This document shows, piece after piece, positions 26,820-36,989 of a stretch of 64,000 nucleotides of DNA. The position numbers and the translations under genes are program-made. The stretch is from Deltaproteobacteria bacterium (GTDB lineage: Bacteria; Desulfobacterota; GWC2-55-46; DRQE01). The DNA lies in the NCBI GenBank assembly GCA_015492245.1, contig WGFM01000025.1, forward strand, positions 1 through 64,000. Reading direction: 5' to 3'. Each line of letters opens with the position of its first letter. The stretch's first letter is position 1. The notes under the pieces were generated by a model. It made no database searches. It was not told the DNA's origin and was given only the letters and a program-made list of their open reading frames with translations.

Positions 26820-28021
26820 AGTACATAATACTCATAGGCGATGGCATGGCAGATGAGCCGCTCAAAGAGTGTGGTGGAAAGACTCCACTCGAGTATGCCG
26901 CCACACCCAATATGGATAGGATGGCAGGGACAGGCAGGTTCGGCCTTTTCAAGACCATACCGGATGGCTTCCCACCTGGTAGCGATGTGGCAGCCCTTAG
27001 TATATTCGGCTATCCACCCCAAAGATACTATACCGGCAGGGCCCCCCTTGAGGCCGCAAGCCTGGGGGTGAGGCTCGGTGAGGATGATGTGGCCTTCAGA
27101 TGCAACCTTGTAACCCTCAGGGAGGATGGAAAGACCCTCATGGAGGACTACAGCGCAGGCCATATATCCACAGAAGAGGCGGCAGGCATTATCGAGGCAC
27201 TTAACGAAAGGCTCTCCTCTCTTGGGGTTACATTCTATACAGGTAAGTCCTACAGGCACCTTATGGTGTGGCACAATGGGATGGATGGCATAGAGACCAC
27301 ACCACCACATGACATGATGGGCCAGCCCATAGAAGAGCATCTGCCAAGTGGCAATGGTGCCGAAAGGCTTCTGGAGATCATGGAGCTTTCAAGAGAGGTG
27401 CTGAAAGACCACCCGGTAAACATGGCCCGAAGAAAGGAAGGCAGGCCCACTGCAGACTCCATATGGCTCTGGGGTGGTGGCAGAAGCCCCTCGTTGCCCA
27501 CACTTGGTGAGCGGTTTGGCATGGAAGGGGCAGTTATATCGGCGGTAGACCTGGTAAATGGCATAGGGGTCCTTGCAGGCCTTGAGGTGATAAGGGTTCC
27601 AGGAGCCACCGGCTACATAGACACCAACTACGAGGGCAAGGCAGACAGTGCCCTTGAGGCACTCATGACAAAGGACTTCGTCTGTGTCCATGTGGAGGCC
27701 CCTGATGAGGCAGGCCATGAAGGAAGCCTTGCAAAGAAACTGCGGGCAATAGAAGACTTCGACAAAAGGGTAGTGGGAAGGATACTCGAAGGCCTTAAGG
27801 CCTTCGAGGCCGTAAGGGTGGCAGTGCTTGCAGACCATCCCACACCAGTGCGCCTCAGAACCCACACCCCGGACCCTGTGCCCTTTGCCATCTGCACAGG
27901 CACGCCCGAGGTGGGTAACAACAAGGTGGGCTTCTGTGAGAAGGATGCCCAAAAAAACGGGGTATTCATAGAGAGCCCGGAAGACTTCGTAGAGGAGTTT
28001 CTGGGAAGAAGAGCCACATAG
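26816..28021 (+). CDS. ApgM-type phosphoglycerate mutase homolog, candidate homoserine kinase
   Basis: This 401-residue member of the alkaline-phosphatase superfamily resembles archaeal-type cofactor-independent phosphoglycerate mutase (COG3635). The metal/active-site residues include D9 in I-G-D-G-M-A-D and Ser56 in P-P-G-S-D-V-A-A; later come H-V-E-A-P-D-E-A-G-H-E-G and A-D-H-P-T-P. Position between thrC and trpE, with an ATGA overlap to thrC and no thrB in view, fits the established proposal that COG3635 proteins in such clusters act as non-orthologous homoserine kinase. Mutase activity, or both, remain possible. The family assignment is firm; the role is inferred. Confidence 0.85.
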   Translation: MKYIILIGDGMADEPLKECGGKTPLEYAATPNMDRMAGTGRFGLFKTIPDGFPPGSDVAALSIFGYPPQRYYTGRAPLEAASLGVRLGEDDVAFRCNLVTLREDGKTLMEDYSAGHISTEEAAGIIEALNERLSSLGVTFYTGKSYRHLMVWHNGMDGIETTPPHDMMGQPIEEHLPSGNGAERLLEIMELSREVLKDHPVNMARRKEGRPTADSIWLWGGGRSPSLPTLGERFGMEGAVISAVDLVNGIGVLAGLEVIRVPGATGYIDTNYEGKADSALEALMTKDFVCVHVEAPDEAGHEGSLAKKLRAIEDFDKRVVGRILEGLKAFEAVRVAVLADHPTPVRLRTHTPDPVPFAICTGTPEVGNNKVGFCEKDAQKNGVFIESPEDFVEEFLGRRAT

Positions 28022-28023
28022 AG

Positions 28024-29508
28024 ATGATGAAACGGTTCACACCAGAGCTTAAGGAGTTCCTGAAACTTTCAGTGGGGTGTAACCTTGTGCCCATCTCTTA
28101 CGAGATGATTGCAGACACAGAGACCCCCGTGTCCTCCTTCATGAAGCTCGACAGCGGGGGAGAGGCATTCCTTCTTGAAAGTGTTGAGGCAGGTGAAAGG
28201 TGGGGTAGATACAGCTTCATAGGGGTTGAGCCGAAGGCCATAATAAGGGGTAAAAACGGCGCCGTGGAGATAGTAGAGGCAGAAGGTGTAAGGGTTGAAT
28301 ACCAGGACCCCTTCACAGTCATCCGTGACTACATGAAGAGGTTCAGACCCGCAGTGTTGGAGGATATGCCACGCTTCTTCGGTGGTGCCATAGGATACTT
28401 GAGCTACGACATGGTAAGATACATAGAAGAGTTGCCAGACCGAGCAGAAAAGGACATCGATATATACGACTTCTCCTTCATGATTACCGACACACTCGTC
28501 GTGTTCGACAATGTGGACCACACGGTAAAGATAATCTGCAACGCCTTCATAGAGGACAGCAAGGAGCCCGAAGAGGTCTACAGAGAGTCTGTTGAAAAGA
28601 TAAAGGGGATTGCAAGAAGGCTCAAAGAGGGCACCATCAGAGGGGAAGAGAAGAGGCGCCACCGGAAGATGGCGCCTGTGAGCTCGAACTTTGAAAAAGA
28701 TGACTTCATGGGGGCTGTTGAGAAGGTAAAAGAATACATAAGGGCAGGCGATGTTATACAGACGGTAATCTCCCAGCGCTTTGAGACAGACAGGAGAGCA
28801 CCCTCTTTCGAGATATACAGGGCATTGAGGATAACCAATCCATCTCCATATATGTTCTTTCTAAGGGCCTCTGGGCTGGAGCTTGCGGGCTCATCCCCGG
28901 AGATACTGGTAAGGGTTGAAGATGGCAGGGTTGTTGTAAGGCCCATTGCAGGCACAAGAAGAAGGGGCAGGGACGAAGAGGAAGACAGGATGCTCGAAGA
29001 AGAACTCCTCTCAGACCCGAAGGAGAGGGCAGAACATGTGATGCTTGTGGATCTGGGAAGAAACGATGTGGGCAGGGTCTCCAAGGCAGGCACAGTAAGG
29101 GTAAACGAGTTCATGGTGGTGGAGCGATATTCACAGGTCATGCACATAGTGTCCAATGTGGAGGGCCGTCTTAAGGAGGGGCTGGACTCGATAGAGGCCC
29201 TCAAGGCGTGCTTTCCTGCAGGAACCCTCACGGGAGCACCAAAGATAAGGGCAATGGAAATCATAGAGGAGATCGAGCCACACAAAAGGGGTGTCTACGG
29301 AGGGGCGGTTGGATACATAGGGTTTCAGGGCAATATGGATATGTGTATAACCATAAGAACGGTGCTCCTAAAGGATGACGCTGTCTATGTGCAGGCAGGG
29401 GCAGGTGTGGTGGCAGACTCGGTGCCAGAAAGGGAGTACGAAGAGACGGCAAACAAGGCAAAGGCAGTCTTAAGGGCAGTGGGGCTTGCCACAGAAGGGC
29501 TTGACTGA
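28024..29508 (+). CDS. trpE: Anthranilate synthase component I
   Basis: Converts chorismate to anthranilate using ammonia from TrpG. The 494-residue length is normal. The feedback-site region L-L-E-S-V near residues 48-52 is preserved, and the chorismate-binding half contains P-I-A-G-T-R-R-R-G-R, D-L-G-R-N-D-V-G-R-V and F-P-A-G-T-L-T-G-A-P-K. It starts 3 bp after apgM (two ATG codons in tandem, 28024 and 28027). No leader peptide with tandem Trp codons or attenuator hairpin is seen before it. Confidence 0.96.
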   Translation: MMKRFTPELKEFLKLSVGCNLVPISYEMIADTETPVSSFMKLDSGGEAFLLESVEAGERWGRYSFIGVEPKAIIRGKNGAVEIVEAEGVRVEYQDPFTVIRDYMKRFRPAVLEDMPRFFGGAIGYLSYDMVRYIEELPDRAEKDIDIYDFSFMITDTLVVFDNVDHTVKIICNAFIEDSKEPEEVYRESVEKIKGIARRLKEGTIRGEEKRRHRKMAPVSSNFEKDDFMGAVEKVKEYIRAGDVIQTVISQRFETDRRAPSFEIYRALRITNPSPYMFFLRASGLELAGSSPEILVRVEDGRVVVRPIAGTRRRGRDEEEDRMLEEELLSDPKERAEHVMLVDLGRNDVGRVSKAGTVRVNEFMVVERYSQVMHIVSNVEGRLKEGLDSIEALKACFPAGTLTGAPKIRAMEIIEEIEPHKRGVYGGAVGYIGFQGNMDMCITIRTVLLKDDAVYVQAGAGVVADSVPEREYEETANKAKAVLRAVGLATEGLD

Positions 29509-29526
29509 AAGGGGTGAGGCAGCACA

Positions 29527-30090
29527 ATGATACTGATGATAGACAACTATGACTCCTTTACATACAACCTTGTGCAGTATCTACTCGAGATGGGCCAGGA
29601 TGTGGTGGTAAAGAGGAATGACGAGGTCTCTCTGGATGAGATAGAAAGGCTTGCCCCAGAGCGGATGGTAATCTCCCCGGGGCCCTGTGATCCAACCAAG
29701 GCAGGCATATCTGTTCCTGCAATAAAGGAGTTTGCAGGCAAGCTTCCCATACTCGGGGTGTGCCTGGGGCATCAGTCCATAGGCTATGCCTTCGGTGCAG
29801 AGATAGTGAGGGCAAAAAGACTCATGCACGGCAAGACCTCCATGATACACCACGATGGCAGGACCATATTCAGGGCTCTGCCAAACCCCTTCGAGGCAAC
29901 AAGGTATCACTCGCTCGTGATAAGAAGAGAGAGCCTTCCTGCCACCTTTGAGATAACCGCATGGACAGAGGATGATGAAATAATGGGTATAAGACACAGG
30001 GAGTTTGTGCTCGAAGGGGTGCAGTTCCACCCCGAGTCCATCCTTACAGAGGTGGGTAAGACTTTGCTTGAAAACTTCACAACCCTTTGA
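29527..30090 (+). CDS. trpG: Anthranilate synthase component II (glutamine amidotransferase)
   Basis: Class I glutamine amidotransferase of 187 residues supplying ammonia to TrpE. The nucleophile is C79 in L-G-V-C-L-G-H-Q, the oxyanion segment is S-P-G-P-C-D-P near 50-56, and the His-Glu pair is in F-H-P-E-S near residue 170. Such subunits often also serve aminodeoxychorismate synthase (PabA), and no separate pabA is visible here. A G-rich ribosome site ends about 8 nt before ATG 29527. Confidence 0.95.
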   Translation: MILMIDNYDSFTYNLVQYLLEMGQDVVVKRNDEVSLDEIERLAPERMVISPGPCDPTKAGISVPAIKEFAGKLPILGVCLGHQSIGYAFGAEIVRAKRLMHGKTSMIHHDGRTIFRALPNPFEATRYHSLVIRRESLPATFEITAWTEDDEIMGIRHREFVLEGVQFHPESILTEVGKTLLENFTTL

Positions 30091-30105
30091 GAGGGAGGTT
30101 CGGTG

Positions 30106-31119
30106 ATGAACATAAAAGAGGCCATCGGGAAGGTTGTACGGGGGGTTGACCTTACCGAAGAGGAGATGGTGCAGGTAATGGAGGAGATAACAGGAGGGCT
30201 TGCCACAGCCGCGCAGATAGGCGCCTTTCTCACGGCCCTGAGGATGAAGGGTGAAACTGTGGATGAGATAACAGGGGCTGCAAGGGTCATGCGCAGGAAG
30301 GCGACATGTATACGCACCCCCAGTGAGCACACCATAGATACCTGTGGCACCGGTGGGGACGAGGCCATGACATTCAACATATCCACCGCTGTGGCCTTCG
30401 TTGTGGCAGGCTGTGGTATAACAGTGGCAAAACATGGCAACAGGTCTGTCTCTTCAAGAAGCGGCAGTGCCGATGTGCTGAGGGCCCTCGGTGTGAATAT
30501 AGAGATAGAGGTGAACAGGGTCGAGGAGTGTCTTGAAGAGGTGGGCATAGGGTTTCTCTTTGCCCCGCTTCTCCATGGTGCCATGAAGTATGCAACGCCT
30601 GTAAGAAGGGAGATAGGGATAAGAACCGTGTTCAACCTCCTTGGCCCCCTTACAAACCCTGCTGGCACAAGGTATCAGCTCATGGGTGTATACGATGACA
30701 TCCTTACCGACATGCTCGCAAAGGTGCTCGCCCGCCTTGGCACAAAAAGGGCCATGGTTGTGCATGGAGAGGATGGGCTCGATGAGATAACGCTTACCAC
30801 CTCTACGAAGGTTACAGAGCTCAGGGATGGCTCCATAAGGACATACCACATAGAGCCGGAAGAGTTCGGTTTCAAGCGCTGCCTGCCAGAAGAGCTCAAG
30901 GGTGGGTCGCCCGAGGAGAATGCAGAGATAATACTGGACATACTTACAGGTAGAAAGGGGCCGAAACGGGATGTGGTATTACTCAATGCAGCTGCAGGTG
31001 TGGTGGTTGCCGGAAGGGCCGACTCACTTGAAGAGGCCATAGGGCTTGCAGAAGAGTCCATAGACAGCGGCAGGGCACTCGAGAAACTACAGGCACTGAG
31101 GGAGAAGACACGGCAGTAA
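30106..31119 (+). CDS. trpD: Anthranilate phosphoribosyltransferase
   Basis: Transfers phosphoribose from PRPP to anthranilate. The start is ATG 30106, 7 nt after GGAGG (30094-30098), giving 337 residues; a GTG at 30103 is just upstream in frame. Motifs: D-T-C-G-T-G-G-D-E near 78-86 for PRPP binding, K-H-G-N-R-S-V-S-S near 106-114 and the D-E-I pair in G-L-D-E-I-T near 226. It is the stand-alone form, not fused to TrpG. Confidence 0.95.
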   Translation: MNIKEAIGKVVRGVDLTEEEMVQVMEEITGGLATAAQIGAFLTALRMKGETVDEITGAARVMRRKATCIRTPSEHTIDTCGTGGDEAMTFNISTAVAFVVAGCGITVAKHGNRSVSSRSGSADVLRALGVNIEIEVNRVEECLEEVGIGFLFAPLLHGAMKYATPVRREIGIRTVFNLLGPLTNPAGTRYQLMGVYDDILTDMLAKVLARLGTKRAMVVHGEDGLDEITLTTSTKVTELRDGSIRTYHIEPEEFGFKRCLPEELKGGSPEENAEIILDILTGRKGPKRDVVLLNAAAGVVVAGRADSLEEAIGLAEESIDSGRALEKLQALREKTRQ

Positions 31120-31129
31120 GGATAATGAG

Positions 31130-31912
31130 GTGGCAGGCGTGATACTCGAAGAGATAGTGGAAAAAAAGAGAGAGGAAGTCGATGCCCTTAAATCTCTTAA
31201 GCCCCTTGAAGAGCTTAAAAGAGAGGTGGAAAGGGGGCTTCCAGATACCAGGGACTTCAGTGCCCCCCTCAAGGAAGAGGGCATAAACATAATAGCCGAG
31301 ATAAAGAGGGCAAGCCCCTCACAGGGTATAATAAGGGAGGAATTCAACCCCACCGAGATAGCCCGCACCTACGAGCAGGCAGGGGCAAAGGCACTCTCTG
31401 TGCTCACAGAGAAGAACTACTTCCTCGGGGCACCAGAATATATAGGGGCAGTAAAGAGGGTGGTGGGGCTACCTGTGTTGAGGAAGGATTTCATAGTAGA
31501 CCGATACCAGCTCTATGAATCGAGGCTACTTGGGACAGACTGTGTGCTCCTCATAGTGAGGATACTCTCGCCCGAAGAGCTCAGAGCGTTCACAAGGCTT
31601 GCAAAGGGGCTGGGGATGGCCACCCTCGTTGAGGTGCACAACCGCAGAGAGCTTGAGGTGGCACTTGCAACCGATACGGATATGATAGGCATAAACAACA
31701 GAGACCTCGAAACATTCCATACGGATATGAACACAACCCTCGAGCTTGTAAAGGACATACCAGAGGAGATGGTGGTGGTGAGTGAGAGCGGTATACAGAA
31801 CAACGAGGACATAATGAGGCTTAAGGCCTGTGGGGTGGATGCCTTCCTTGTGGGCGAGGCCCTGATGAGGGAGAAGGATATAGAAAAAAAGTTCAGAGAA
31901 CTTGCAGGATGA
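31130..31912 (+). CDS. trpC: Indole-3-glycerol phosphate synthase
   Basis: A (beta/alpha)8 barrel of 260 residues that closes the indole ring. Visible motifs are I-I-A-E-I-K-R-A-S-P-S-Q-G (catalytic K), V-L-R-K-D-F-I-V-D (catalytic K) and S-E-S-G-I-Q at the phosphate site, with I-G-I-N-N-R-D-L. The start is GTG 31130 with AAGGA upstream. It is separate from trpF, whose ATG overlaps the trpC stop. Confidence 0.95.
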   Translation: MAGVILEEIVEKKREEVDALKSLKPLEELKREVERGLPDTRDFSAPLKEEGINIIAEIKRASPSQGIIREEFNPTEIARTYEQAGAKALSVLTEKNYFLGAPEYIGAVKRVVGLPVLRKDFIVDRYQLYESRLLGTDCVLLIVRILSPEELRAFTRLAKGLGMATLVEVHNRRELEVALATDTDMIGINNRDLETFHTDMNTTLELVKDIPEEMVVVSESGIQNNEDIMRLKACGVDAFLVGEALMREKDIEKKFRELAG

Positions 31913-32577
31913 ACACGCGGATAAAGATATGCGGTATAACAAATAGAGAAGACGCCCTTATGTGTGTGGACTGTGGCGTGGATGCCCTGGGGTTTGTCTT
32001 CTATGAGGATAGCCCCAGGTTTGTGCGACCAGATGTGGCAGCAGATATTGTGAGTGAGCTGCCCCCCTTCGTTACGGCTGTGGGGGTGTTTGTAAACGAG
32101 TCCCGTAATAATATAGTGGATGTAGCCTGCAGGGTGGGGCTTGACTCTGTGCAGCTACATGGCGACGAGGGGGTTGGTGGGTGTGAGGCCCTTTCATCCC
32201 TCAAGCCGATAAAGGCCATAAGGATAAAGGAGCCTGAAGACCTCGAGGGGATGGAGGGCTACCGTGGGGTGGTGGCTGCCTTCGTTCTGGATACACGGGT
32301 TGAGGGTGCCTATGGAGGCACAGGCAGAAGTTTCGACTGGAGGCTTGCCCTGCCTGCAAGACAACATGGAAGGGTGATACTCTCTGGAGGACTCACCCCG
32401 GAGAATGTGGTGGAGGCAATAAGGATGGTAGAGCCCTATGGGGTGGATGTATCTACAGGGGTCGAAAGAGAGCCGGGAAGAAAAGACCCCATCAGGGTAA
32501 GGGCATTCATAGGGAATATAAAGAGGTATGAGGCCACACTACTAACAGAGGATAAAGAAGGAGAACCACAGAGATGA
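31909..32577 (+). CDS. trpF: Phosphoribosylanthranilate isomerase
   Basis: Isomerises PRA to CdRP. The 222-residue barrel begins K-I-C-G-I-T with the catalytic cysteine C8, shows V-G-V-F-V-N and V-Q-L-H-G-D-E, has the catalytic aspartate in L-D-T, and ends with [10 protein letters not shown] and G-V-D-V-S-T-G-V-E. Overlaps trpC and trpB by 4 bp each. Confidence 0.95.
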   Translation: MNTRIKICGITNREDALMCVDCGVDALGFVFYEDSPRFVRPDVAADIVSELPPFVTAVGVFVNESRNNIVDVACRVGLDSVQLHGDEGVGGCEALSSLKPIKAIRIKEPEDLEGMEGYRGVVAAFVLDTRVEGAYGGTGRSFDWRLALPARQHGRVILSGGLTPENVVEAIRMVEPYGVDVSTGVEREPGRKDPIRVRAFIGNIKRYEATLLTEDKEGEPQR

Positions 32578-33776
32578 AAAGGCAGGCGAGGCTTCCAGAC
32601 AGAACGGGACACTTTGGCCCCTACGGGGGCAGATACATATCAGAGACCCTCATGCCAGCCGTCATGGAGCTTGAGGAGGCCTATCTCAGGTACAGCAAAG
32701 ATGCGGGGTTCAAGGAGGAGCTCGACTACTATCTTCGCTACTATGTGGGCAGGCCCACCCCGCTCTATTTTGCAAGAAACCTTACCGAGAGGCTCGGTGG
32801 AGCAAGGATATATCTCAAAAGAGAAGACCTCTGCCATACAGGTGCACACAAGATAAACAACACCATGGGGCAGATCCTTCTTGCAAGGCGGATGAAGAAG
32901 AGCCGTATTATTGCAGAGACAGGCGCTGGCCAGCACGGTGTGGCAACCGCCACGGTGGCGGCAATGTTCGGGCTCGAGTGTGTAGTATACATGGGCGAGG
33001 AGGATATGGAGAGGCAGGCCCCGAATGTGTTCAGAATGAGGCTCCTTGGGGCAGAGGTCGTGCCTGTAAAGAGTGGTAGCAGAACCCTAAAGGATGCAAT
33101 GAACGAGGCACTCAGAGACTGGGTTACCAATGTGCGAAATACCTTCTACATAATAGGGAGTGTGGCAGGCCCACATCCCTATCCCGTGATGGTAAGGGAT
33201 TTTCAGTCTGTGATAGGCAGAGAGGTGAAGAGGGATATAAAGAGGCTCGAAGGAAGGCTCCCGACACTGCTTGTTGCATCTGTCGGAGGAGGAAGCAATG
33301 CCATGGGGCTCTTCCATCCATTCCTTGATGATGAGGATGTTGAGATGGTCGGCGTTGAGGCAGCAGGCCTTGGGCTTTCTACAGGCAGACACGCAGCAAG
33401 CCTCTGCAGGGGGAGTGTGGGTGTGCTCCATGGTAGTAAGTCCTATGTGCTGCAGGACAGGTACGGTCAGATCCTCCATACACACTCTGTATCTGCCGGG
33501 CTCGATTACCCAGGGGTGGGCCCTGAACACTCCTACCTTAAGGATACAGGAAGGGTTCACTACACAACCGTTACAGACAGAGAGGCAATAAGGGCGTTCC
33601 AGACACTCTGCCAGACCGAGGGCATAATACCTGCCCTTGAGAGCTCACATGCCCTGGCCTATGCTATGAAGGTGGCAGGAGGGATGAAAAAAGAAGAGGT
33701 CATAGTTATAAACCTTTCTGGAAGAGGCGATAAGGACTTATCGACCGTATCCAAAATACTGGGATTCAATATATGA
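32574..33776 (+). CDS. trpB: Tryptophan synthase beta chain
   Basis: Makes tryptophan from indole and serine with PLP. The 400-residue protein is the classical TrpB1 type. The PLP lysine is K93 in [20 protein letters not shown] follows, and G-G-G-S-N-A-M-G binds the phosphate. The start overlaps trpF (ATGA) and the stop overlaps trpA, so both subunits of the complex are made together. Confidence 0.97.
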   Translation: MKRQARLPDRTGHFGPYGGRYISETLMPAVMELEEAYLRYSKDAGFKEELDYYLRYYVGRPTPLYFARNLTERLGGARIYLKREDLCHTGAHKINNTMGQILLARRMKKSRIIAETGAGQHGVATATVAAMFGLECVVYMGEEDMERQAPNVFRMRLLGAEVVPVKSGSRTLKDAMNEALRDWVTNVRNTFYIIGSVAGPHPYPVMVRDFQSVIGREVKRDIKRLEGRLPTLLVASVGGGSNAMGLFHPFLDDEDVEMVGVEAAGLGLSTGRHAASLCRGSVGVLHGSKSYVLQDRYGQILHTHSVSAGLDYPGVGPEHSYLKDTGRVHYTTVTDREAIRAFQTLCQTEGIIPALESSHALAYAMKVAGGMKKEEVIVINLSGRGDKDLSTVSKILGFNI

Positions 33777-34585
33777 AAAGAGAGAACAGACTTGCAGAAC
33801 TGTTCGGGAAGCCCAAAGACAGGGGGGAGAAGGCACTCGTTGCATTCATAACCGCTGGAGACCCGAACCTTGAGCTAACAGAGGCCCTCGTAGAGGGGCT
33901 TGCCAGAGGGGGGGCCGATATTGTAGAGCTCGGGGTGCCATTTTCAGACCCCATGGCAGACGGGCCCACCATACAGGCATCGAGCGAGAGGGCGCTTGAG
34001 AGCGGCACCACACTGCCAAAGGTACTGAAACTGGTAAGAAGGCTGAGAAAGAGAGGGCTTGATACCCCCATAGTGCTCTTTGGCTACTACAACCCTGTCT
34101 TCGTCTATGGACACGAAAGGTTTGCCAGGGATGCAAAACAGGCAGGGGTGGATGGGGTGCTGATAGTAGACCTTCCACCAGAAGAGGCAACAGAGCTTGC
34201 AGAAAAGCTCAAAAGGGTGGGTATAGAGTTTGTATACCTGCTTACACCAACGAGCGATGAAAAGAGGATAGGCCTTGTGGCCAGAAAGGCAGGGGGGTTC
34301 ATCTACTATGTAAGTGTTACAGGGGTTACAGGTGCAAGAAAGAAGGTGGCAGGCCAGATAAAAGACCATGTAAAGAGAATAAAAAAGTTTACAGAGCTGC
34401 CTGTGTGTGTCGGGTTCGGTATATCCACCCCCGAGCAGGCCCGAAAGGTGGCCCTGTGGGCAGACGGTGTGGTGGTCGGTAGCGCCATAGTGGATATTAT
34501 AGCCCGTAACAGAGGCTCAAGAGGGCTTGTAGAAAAGGTTGCCAGGTTTGTAAGAAGCATTAAAGATGGTATGCGTTCTGTATGA
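33773..34585 (+). CDS. trpA: Tryptophan synthase alpha chain
   Basis: Cleaves indole-3-glycerol phosphate to indole. The 270-residue barrel carries catalytic E52 in [10 protein letters not shown] and D63 in A-D-G-P, and S-V-T-G-V-T-G-A for the phosphate loop. It completes a full trpEGDCFBA set in pathway-like order. Its stop overlaps the next gene, a signalling protein, by 4 bp. Confidence 0.97.
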   Translation: MKRENRLAELFGKPKDRGEKALVAFITAGDPNLELTEALVEGLARGGADIVELGVPFSDPMADGPTIQASSERALESGTTLPKVLKLVRRLRKRGLDTPIVLFGYYNPVFVYGHERFARDAKQAGVDGVLIVDLPPEEATELAEKLKRVGIEFVYLLTPTSDEKRIGLVARKAGGFIYYVSVTGVTGARKKVAGQIKDHVKRIKKFTELPVCVGFGISTPEQARKVALWADGVVVGSAIVDIIARNRGSRGLVEKVARFVRSIKDGMRSV

Positions 34586-36141
34586 AGGGGGAGAGATACA
34601 AAAGAGAACTGGAAGGGCTCAAAACAAGGTTGAGGATCAAAGAGCTGGAACTCTCTCTTTACAGGCACACAGAAAGGCTCTACAACAAGGGGTTCCATAT
34701 TGACAGGATATGCGGTCTTCTTATGGATGGCATAAAAGAGGCCATCCATACAGAAGACATCTTTATCCACCTAAAAGACCCTGTAAGGGGCACAGAGGCA
34801 GGCTCCCTTGTCTCTGGTAGATTCAGAAAAGAGGAGTTCTTGAAGAAGGCCATCCTTCTTACTGAAAAGACGATCGAAGAGGGAGGCCCCCTTTACAAGG
34901 AGGAGCAGGCCATGCTGGTGCTGCCAGTAAAGGTGAAAGGAAGCGGATGTGGAGCCATAGGTGTGGTGGTAGAAGGGGATAGGAGAGAGGCCCAGAAGAT
35001 ACTCAGGGGTATCGCTGGCCAGCTTGCATCACTCATCGAAAGAAAGAGCATGTTCGATACCCTTGAGGAAAAGGTGGCCCAGCTTTCGGCCCTCCATGAG
35101 GTGGGCTCCCTTCTTGTGTCCACGCTGGATGAGAAGACAGTAAGGGAGAGGGCCATATCCTCTATAACCAGGCTCATAGGGGCAGAGGCAGGCTCGCTCC
35201 TGCTTGTGGACAAGGAGAGAAGAGAGCTTTACTTCGAGGTTGCACTTGGCGAGAAGGGAGACAGGGTGAAGACCATAAGGCTGAAGCTGGGCGAGGGTAT
35301 CGCAGGATGGGTTGCAAAACATGGAAAAGCCATTATAGTAAATGATGTTACAGGTGATGACAGGTTTCAGTCAAGGGTGGACAGGCACAGCAGGTTCAGG
35401 ACCAGAAGCATAATTTGTGTGCCTGTAAGGATAAAGAATGATATAATAGGGGTGCTCGAGGGTATAAACAGGATAGACGGAGAGTTCACAGAGAAGGACC
35501 TTTCCATACTGGAGCTGTTCTCGAACCAGGTTGCCATTGCACTGGATAACGCGAGGTTGTACAAAGAGATAAGGGATACATTTTACGCGACAAGTGAGGC
35601 ACTGGCAGACGCCATAGAAAAGAGAGACCCCTATACAGGTGGACACACAAAGAGGGTGTTTCAGTATTCCATGGCAATAGCAGAAGAGCTCGGCCTCGAT
35701 GACAAGACAAAAGAAGATGTGAGGTTTGCCGCAGTCCTCCATGATGTGGGAAAGATAGGCATAGACGACTGCATACTGAGAAAACAGGATAGACTGAACA
35801 GGGAAGAACAGGATATAATGGAGACACATCCACAGCTTGGTGCAGAGATATTGAGCCATATACCACATCTCAAGGATGTGGTGCCGGGCATACTGTACCA
35901 CCACGAAAGGGTGGATGGCAATGGCTATCCAGAGGGGCTTGAAGAAGAGGATATACCGGTGATAGCAAGGATTATATCTGTGGCAGACACATACGATGCC
36001 ATGACCACGACGCGACCCTACAGGAAGGCTCTCTCCAGAGAGGCTGCCCTGAGGGAACTGAGAAGGTGTGCAGACACCCAGTTCGACAGAACCGTGGTGA
36101 ATGCCTTCGTAAGGGCTTTCAAAAAGAGGCGCTGCAGATGA
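34582..36141 (+). CDS. GAF and HD-GYP domain protein, probable cyclic-di-GMP phosphodiesterase
   Basis: A 519-residue cytosolic protein. Residues 1-35 form a short coiled coil; 36-150 look like a diverged GAF domain; 170-320 are a clear GAF domain with [10 protein letters not shown] and S-I-I-C-V-P-V. Residues 335-515 are an HD-GYP domain with H-T-K-R-V near 358, the metal pair in L-H-D-V-G-K-I-G (H near 386) and [11 protein letters not shown] near 437-447. All HD-GYP hallmarks are intact, so hydrolysis of c-di-GMP is expected. No membrane segments or receiver domain are seen, so the GAF domains should sense a soluble ligand. It is locked between trpA and accD by ATGA overlaps. Confidence 0.9.
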   Translation: MKGERYKRELEGLKTRLRIKELELSLYRHTERLYNKGFHIDRICGLLMDGIKEAIHTEDIFIHLKDPVRGTEAGSLVSGRFRKEEFLKKAILLTEKTIEEGGPLYKEEQAMLVLPVKVKGSGCGAIGVVVEGDRREAQKILRGIAGQLASLIERKSMFDTLEEKVAQLSALHEVGSLLVSTLDEKTVRERAISSITRLIGAEAGSLLLVDKERRELYFEVALGEKGDRVKTIRLKLGEGIAGWVAKHGKAIIVNDVTGDDRFQSRVDRHSRFRTRSIICVPVRIKNDIIGVLEGINRIDGEFTEKDLSILELFSNQVAIALDNARLYKEIRDTFYATSEALADAIEKRDPYTGGHTKRVFQYSMAIAEELGLDDKTKEDVRFAAVLHDVGKIGIDDCILRKQDRLNREEQDIMETHPQLGAEILSHIPHLKDVVPGILYHHERVDGNGYPEGLEEEDIPVIARIISVADTYDAMTTTRPYRKALSREAALRELRRCADTQFDRTVVNAFVRAFKKRRCR

Positions 36142-36977
36142 TATGGTTTAAAAAGGACATATTCTCAAGGGGAAAGGAGAAGACCGTAAGGGTCCCCCAG
36201 GGGCTGTGGGTAAAGTGCAACCACTGTAACGAGATAATATACAGAAAAGAGGTTGAAAGAAACAGTGAGGTCTGCCCCAAGTGCAACTACCACTTCCGAA
36301 TATCTGCAAGAAGAAGGATAGAGATTACCCTCGATGAAGGCTCATTCGTAGAACATGACGGAAATATTTCACCTGTTGATGCCCTGGGATTCAGGGACAT
36401 GAAGAGATACACAGAGAGGATAGGGGCTGCCCAGCAGAAAGCCGGCCTCAAGGATGCCATAGTATGTGGAGAGGGCACAATAGAGGACAGAAGACTCCTT
36501 CTCGGTGTGTTCGAGTTTTCATTCATGGGCGGAAGCATGGGCTCTGTGGTGGGTGAGAAGATAGCAAGGCTCTTCGAGAGGGCGATGGAAGAAAGGGTGC
36601 CGGTTGTGATATTCGCCTCATCAGGTGGGGCAAGGATGCAGGAGGGAATACTCTCTCTTGTGCAGATGGCAAAGACCAGTGCGGCAATCGAAAGGATCAG
36701 GAGAAAGGCCATACCATATATATCGGTGCTTACAGACCCGACCACAGGCGGGGTTACGGCAAGTTTCGCAACCCTTGCAGATGTGATAATTGCAGAACCC
36801 CGTGCCCTCATAGGGTTTGCAGGCCCAAGGGTCATAGAGGAGACCATCAGACAGAAACTTCCCGAAGGATTCCAGAGGGCAGAATACCTCCTTGAACACG
36901 GGATGATAGACATGATAGTGGAAAGAAAGAAGATGCGCCACACACTCGCAAAACTCATAGAGCTCCTCACAGATTAA
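36138..36977 (+). CDS. accD: Acetyl-CoA carboxylase carboxyltransferase subunit beta
   Basis: AccD and AccA transfer carboxyl from biotin to acetyl-CoA. The start is ATG 36138, overlapping the HD-GYP stop, giving 279 residues; a frame extending further upstream lies inside the previous gene. The N-terminal zinc ribbon is C27, C30, C46 and C49. The carboxyltransferase core has [10 protein letters not shown] and [11 protein letters not shown]. accD-folC after trpA is a known arrangement in several Gram-negative phyla; accA is not in the window. Confidence 0.95.
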   Translation: MIWFKKDIFSRGKEKTVRVPQGLWVKCNHCNEIIYRKEVERNSEVCPKCNYHFRISARRRIEITLDEGSFVEHDGNISPVDALGFRDMKRYTERIGAAQQKAGLKDAIVCGEGTIEDRRLLLGVFEFSFMGGSMGSVVGEKIARLFERAMEERVPVVIFASSGGARMQEGILSLVQMAKTSAAIERIRRKAIPYISVLTDPTTGGVTASFATLADVIIAEPRALIGFAGPRVIEETIRQKLPEGFQRAEYLLEHGMIDMIVERKKMRHTLAKLIELLTD

Positions 36978-36989
36978 AAGACACAACCT

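Noticed and set aside
28000-28024. trp attenuator or leader peptide before trpE
   Set aside because: Only two bases separate the apgM stop from trpE; no room for a leader.
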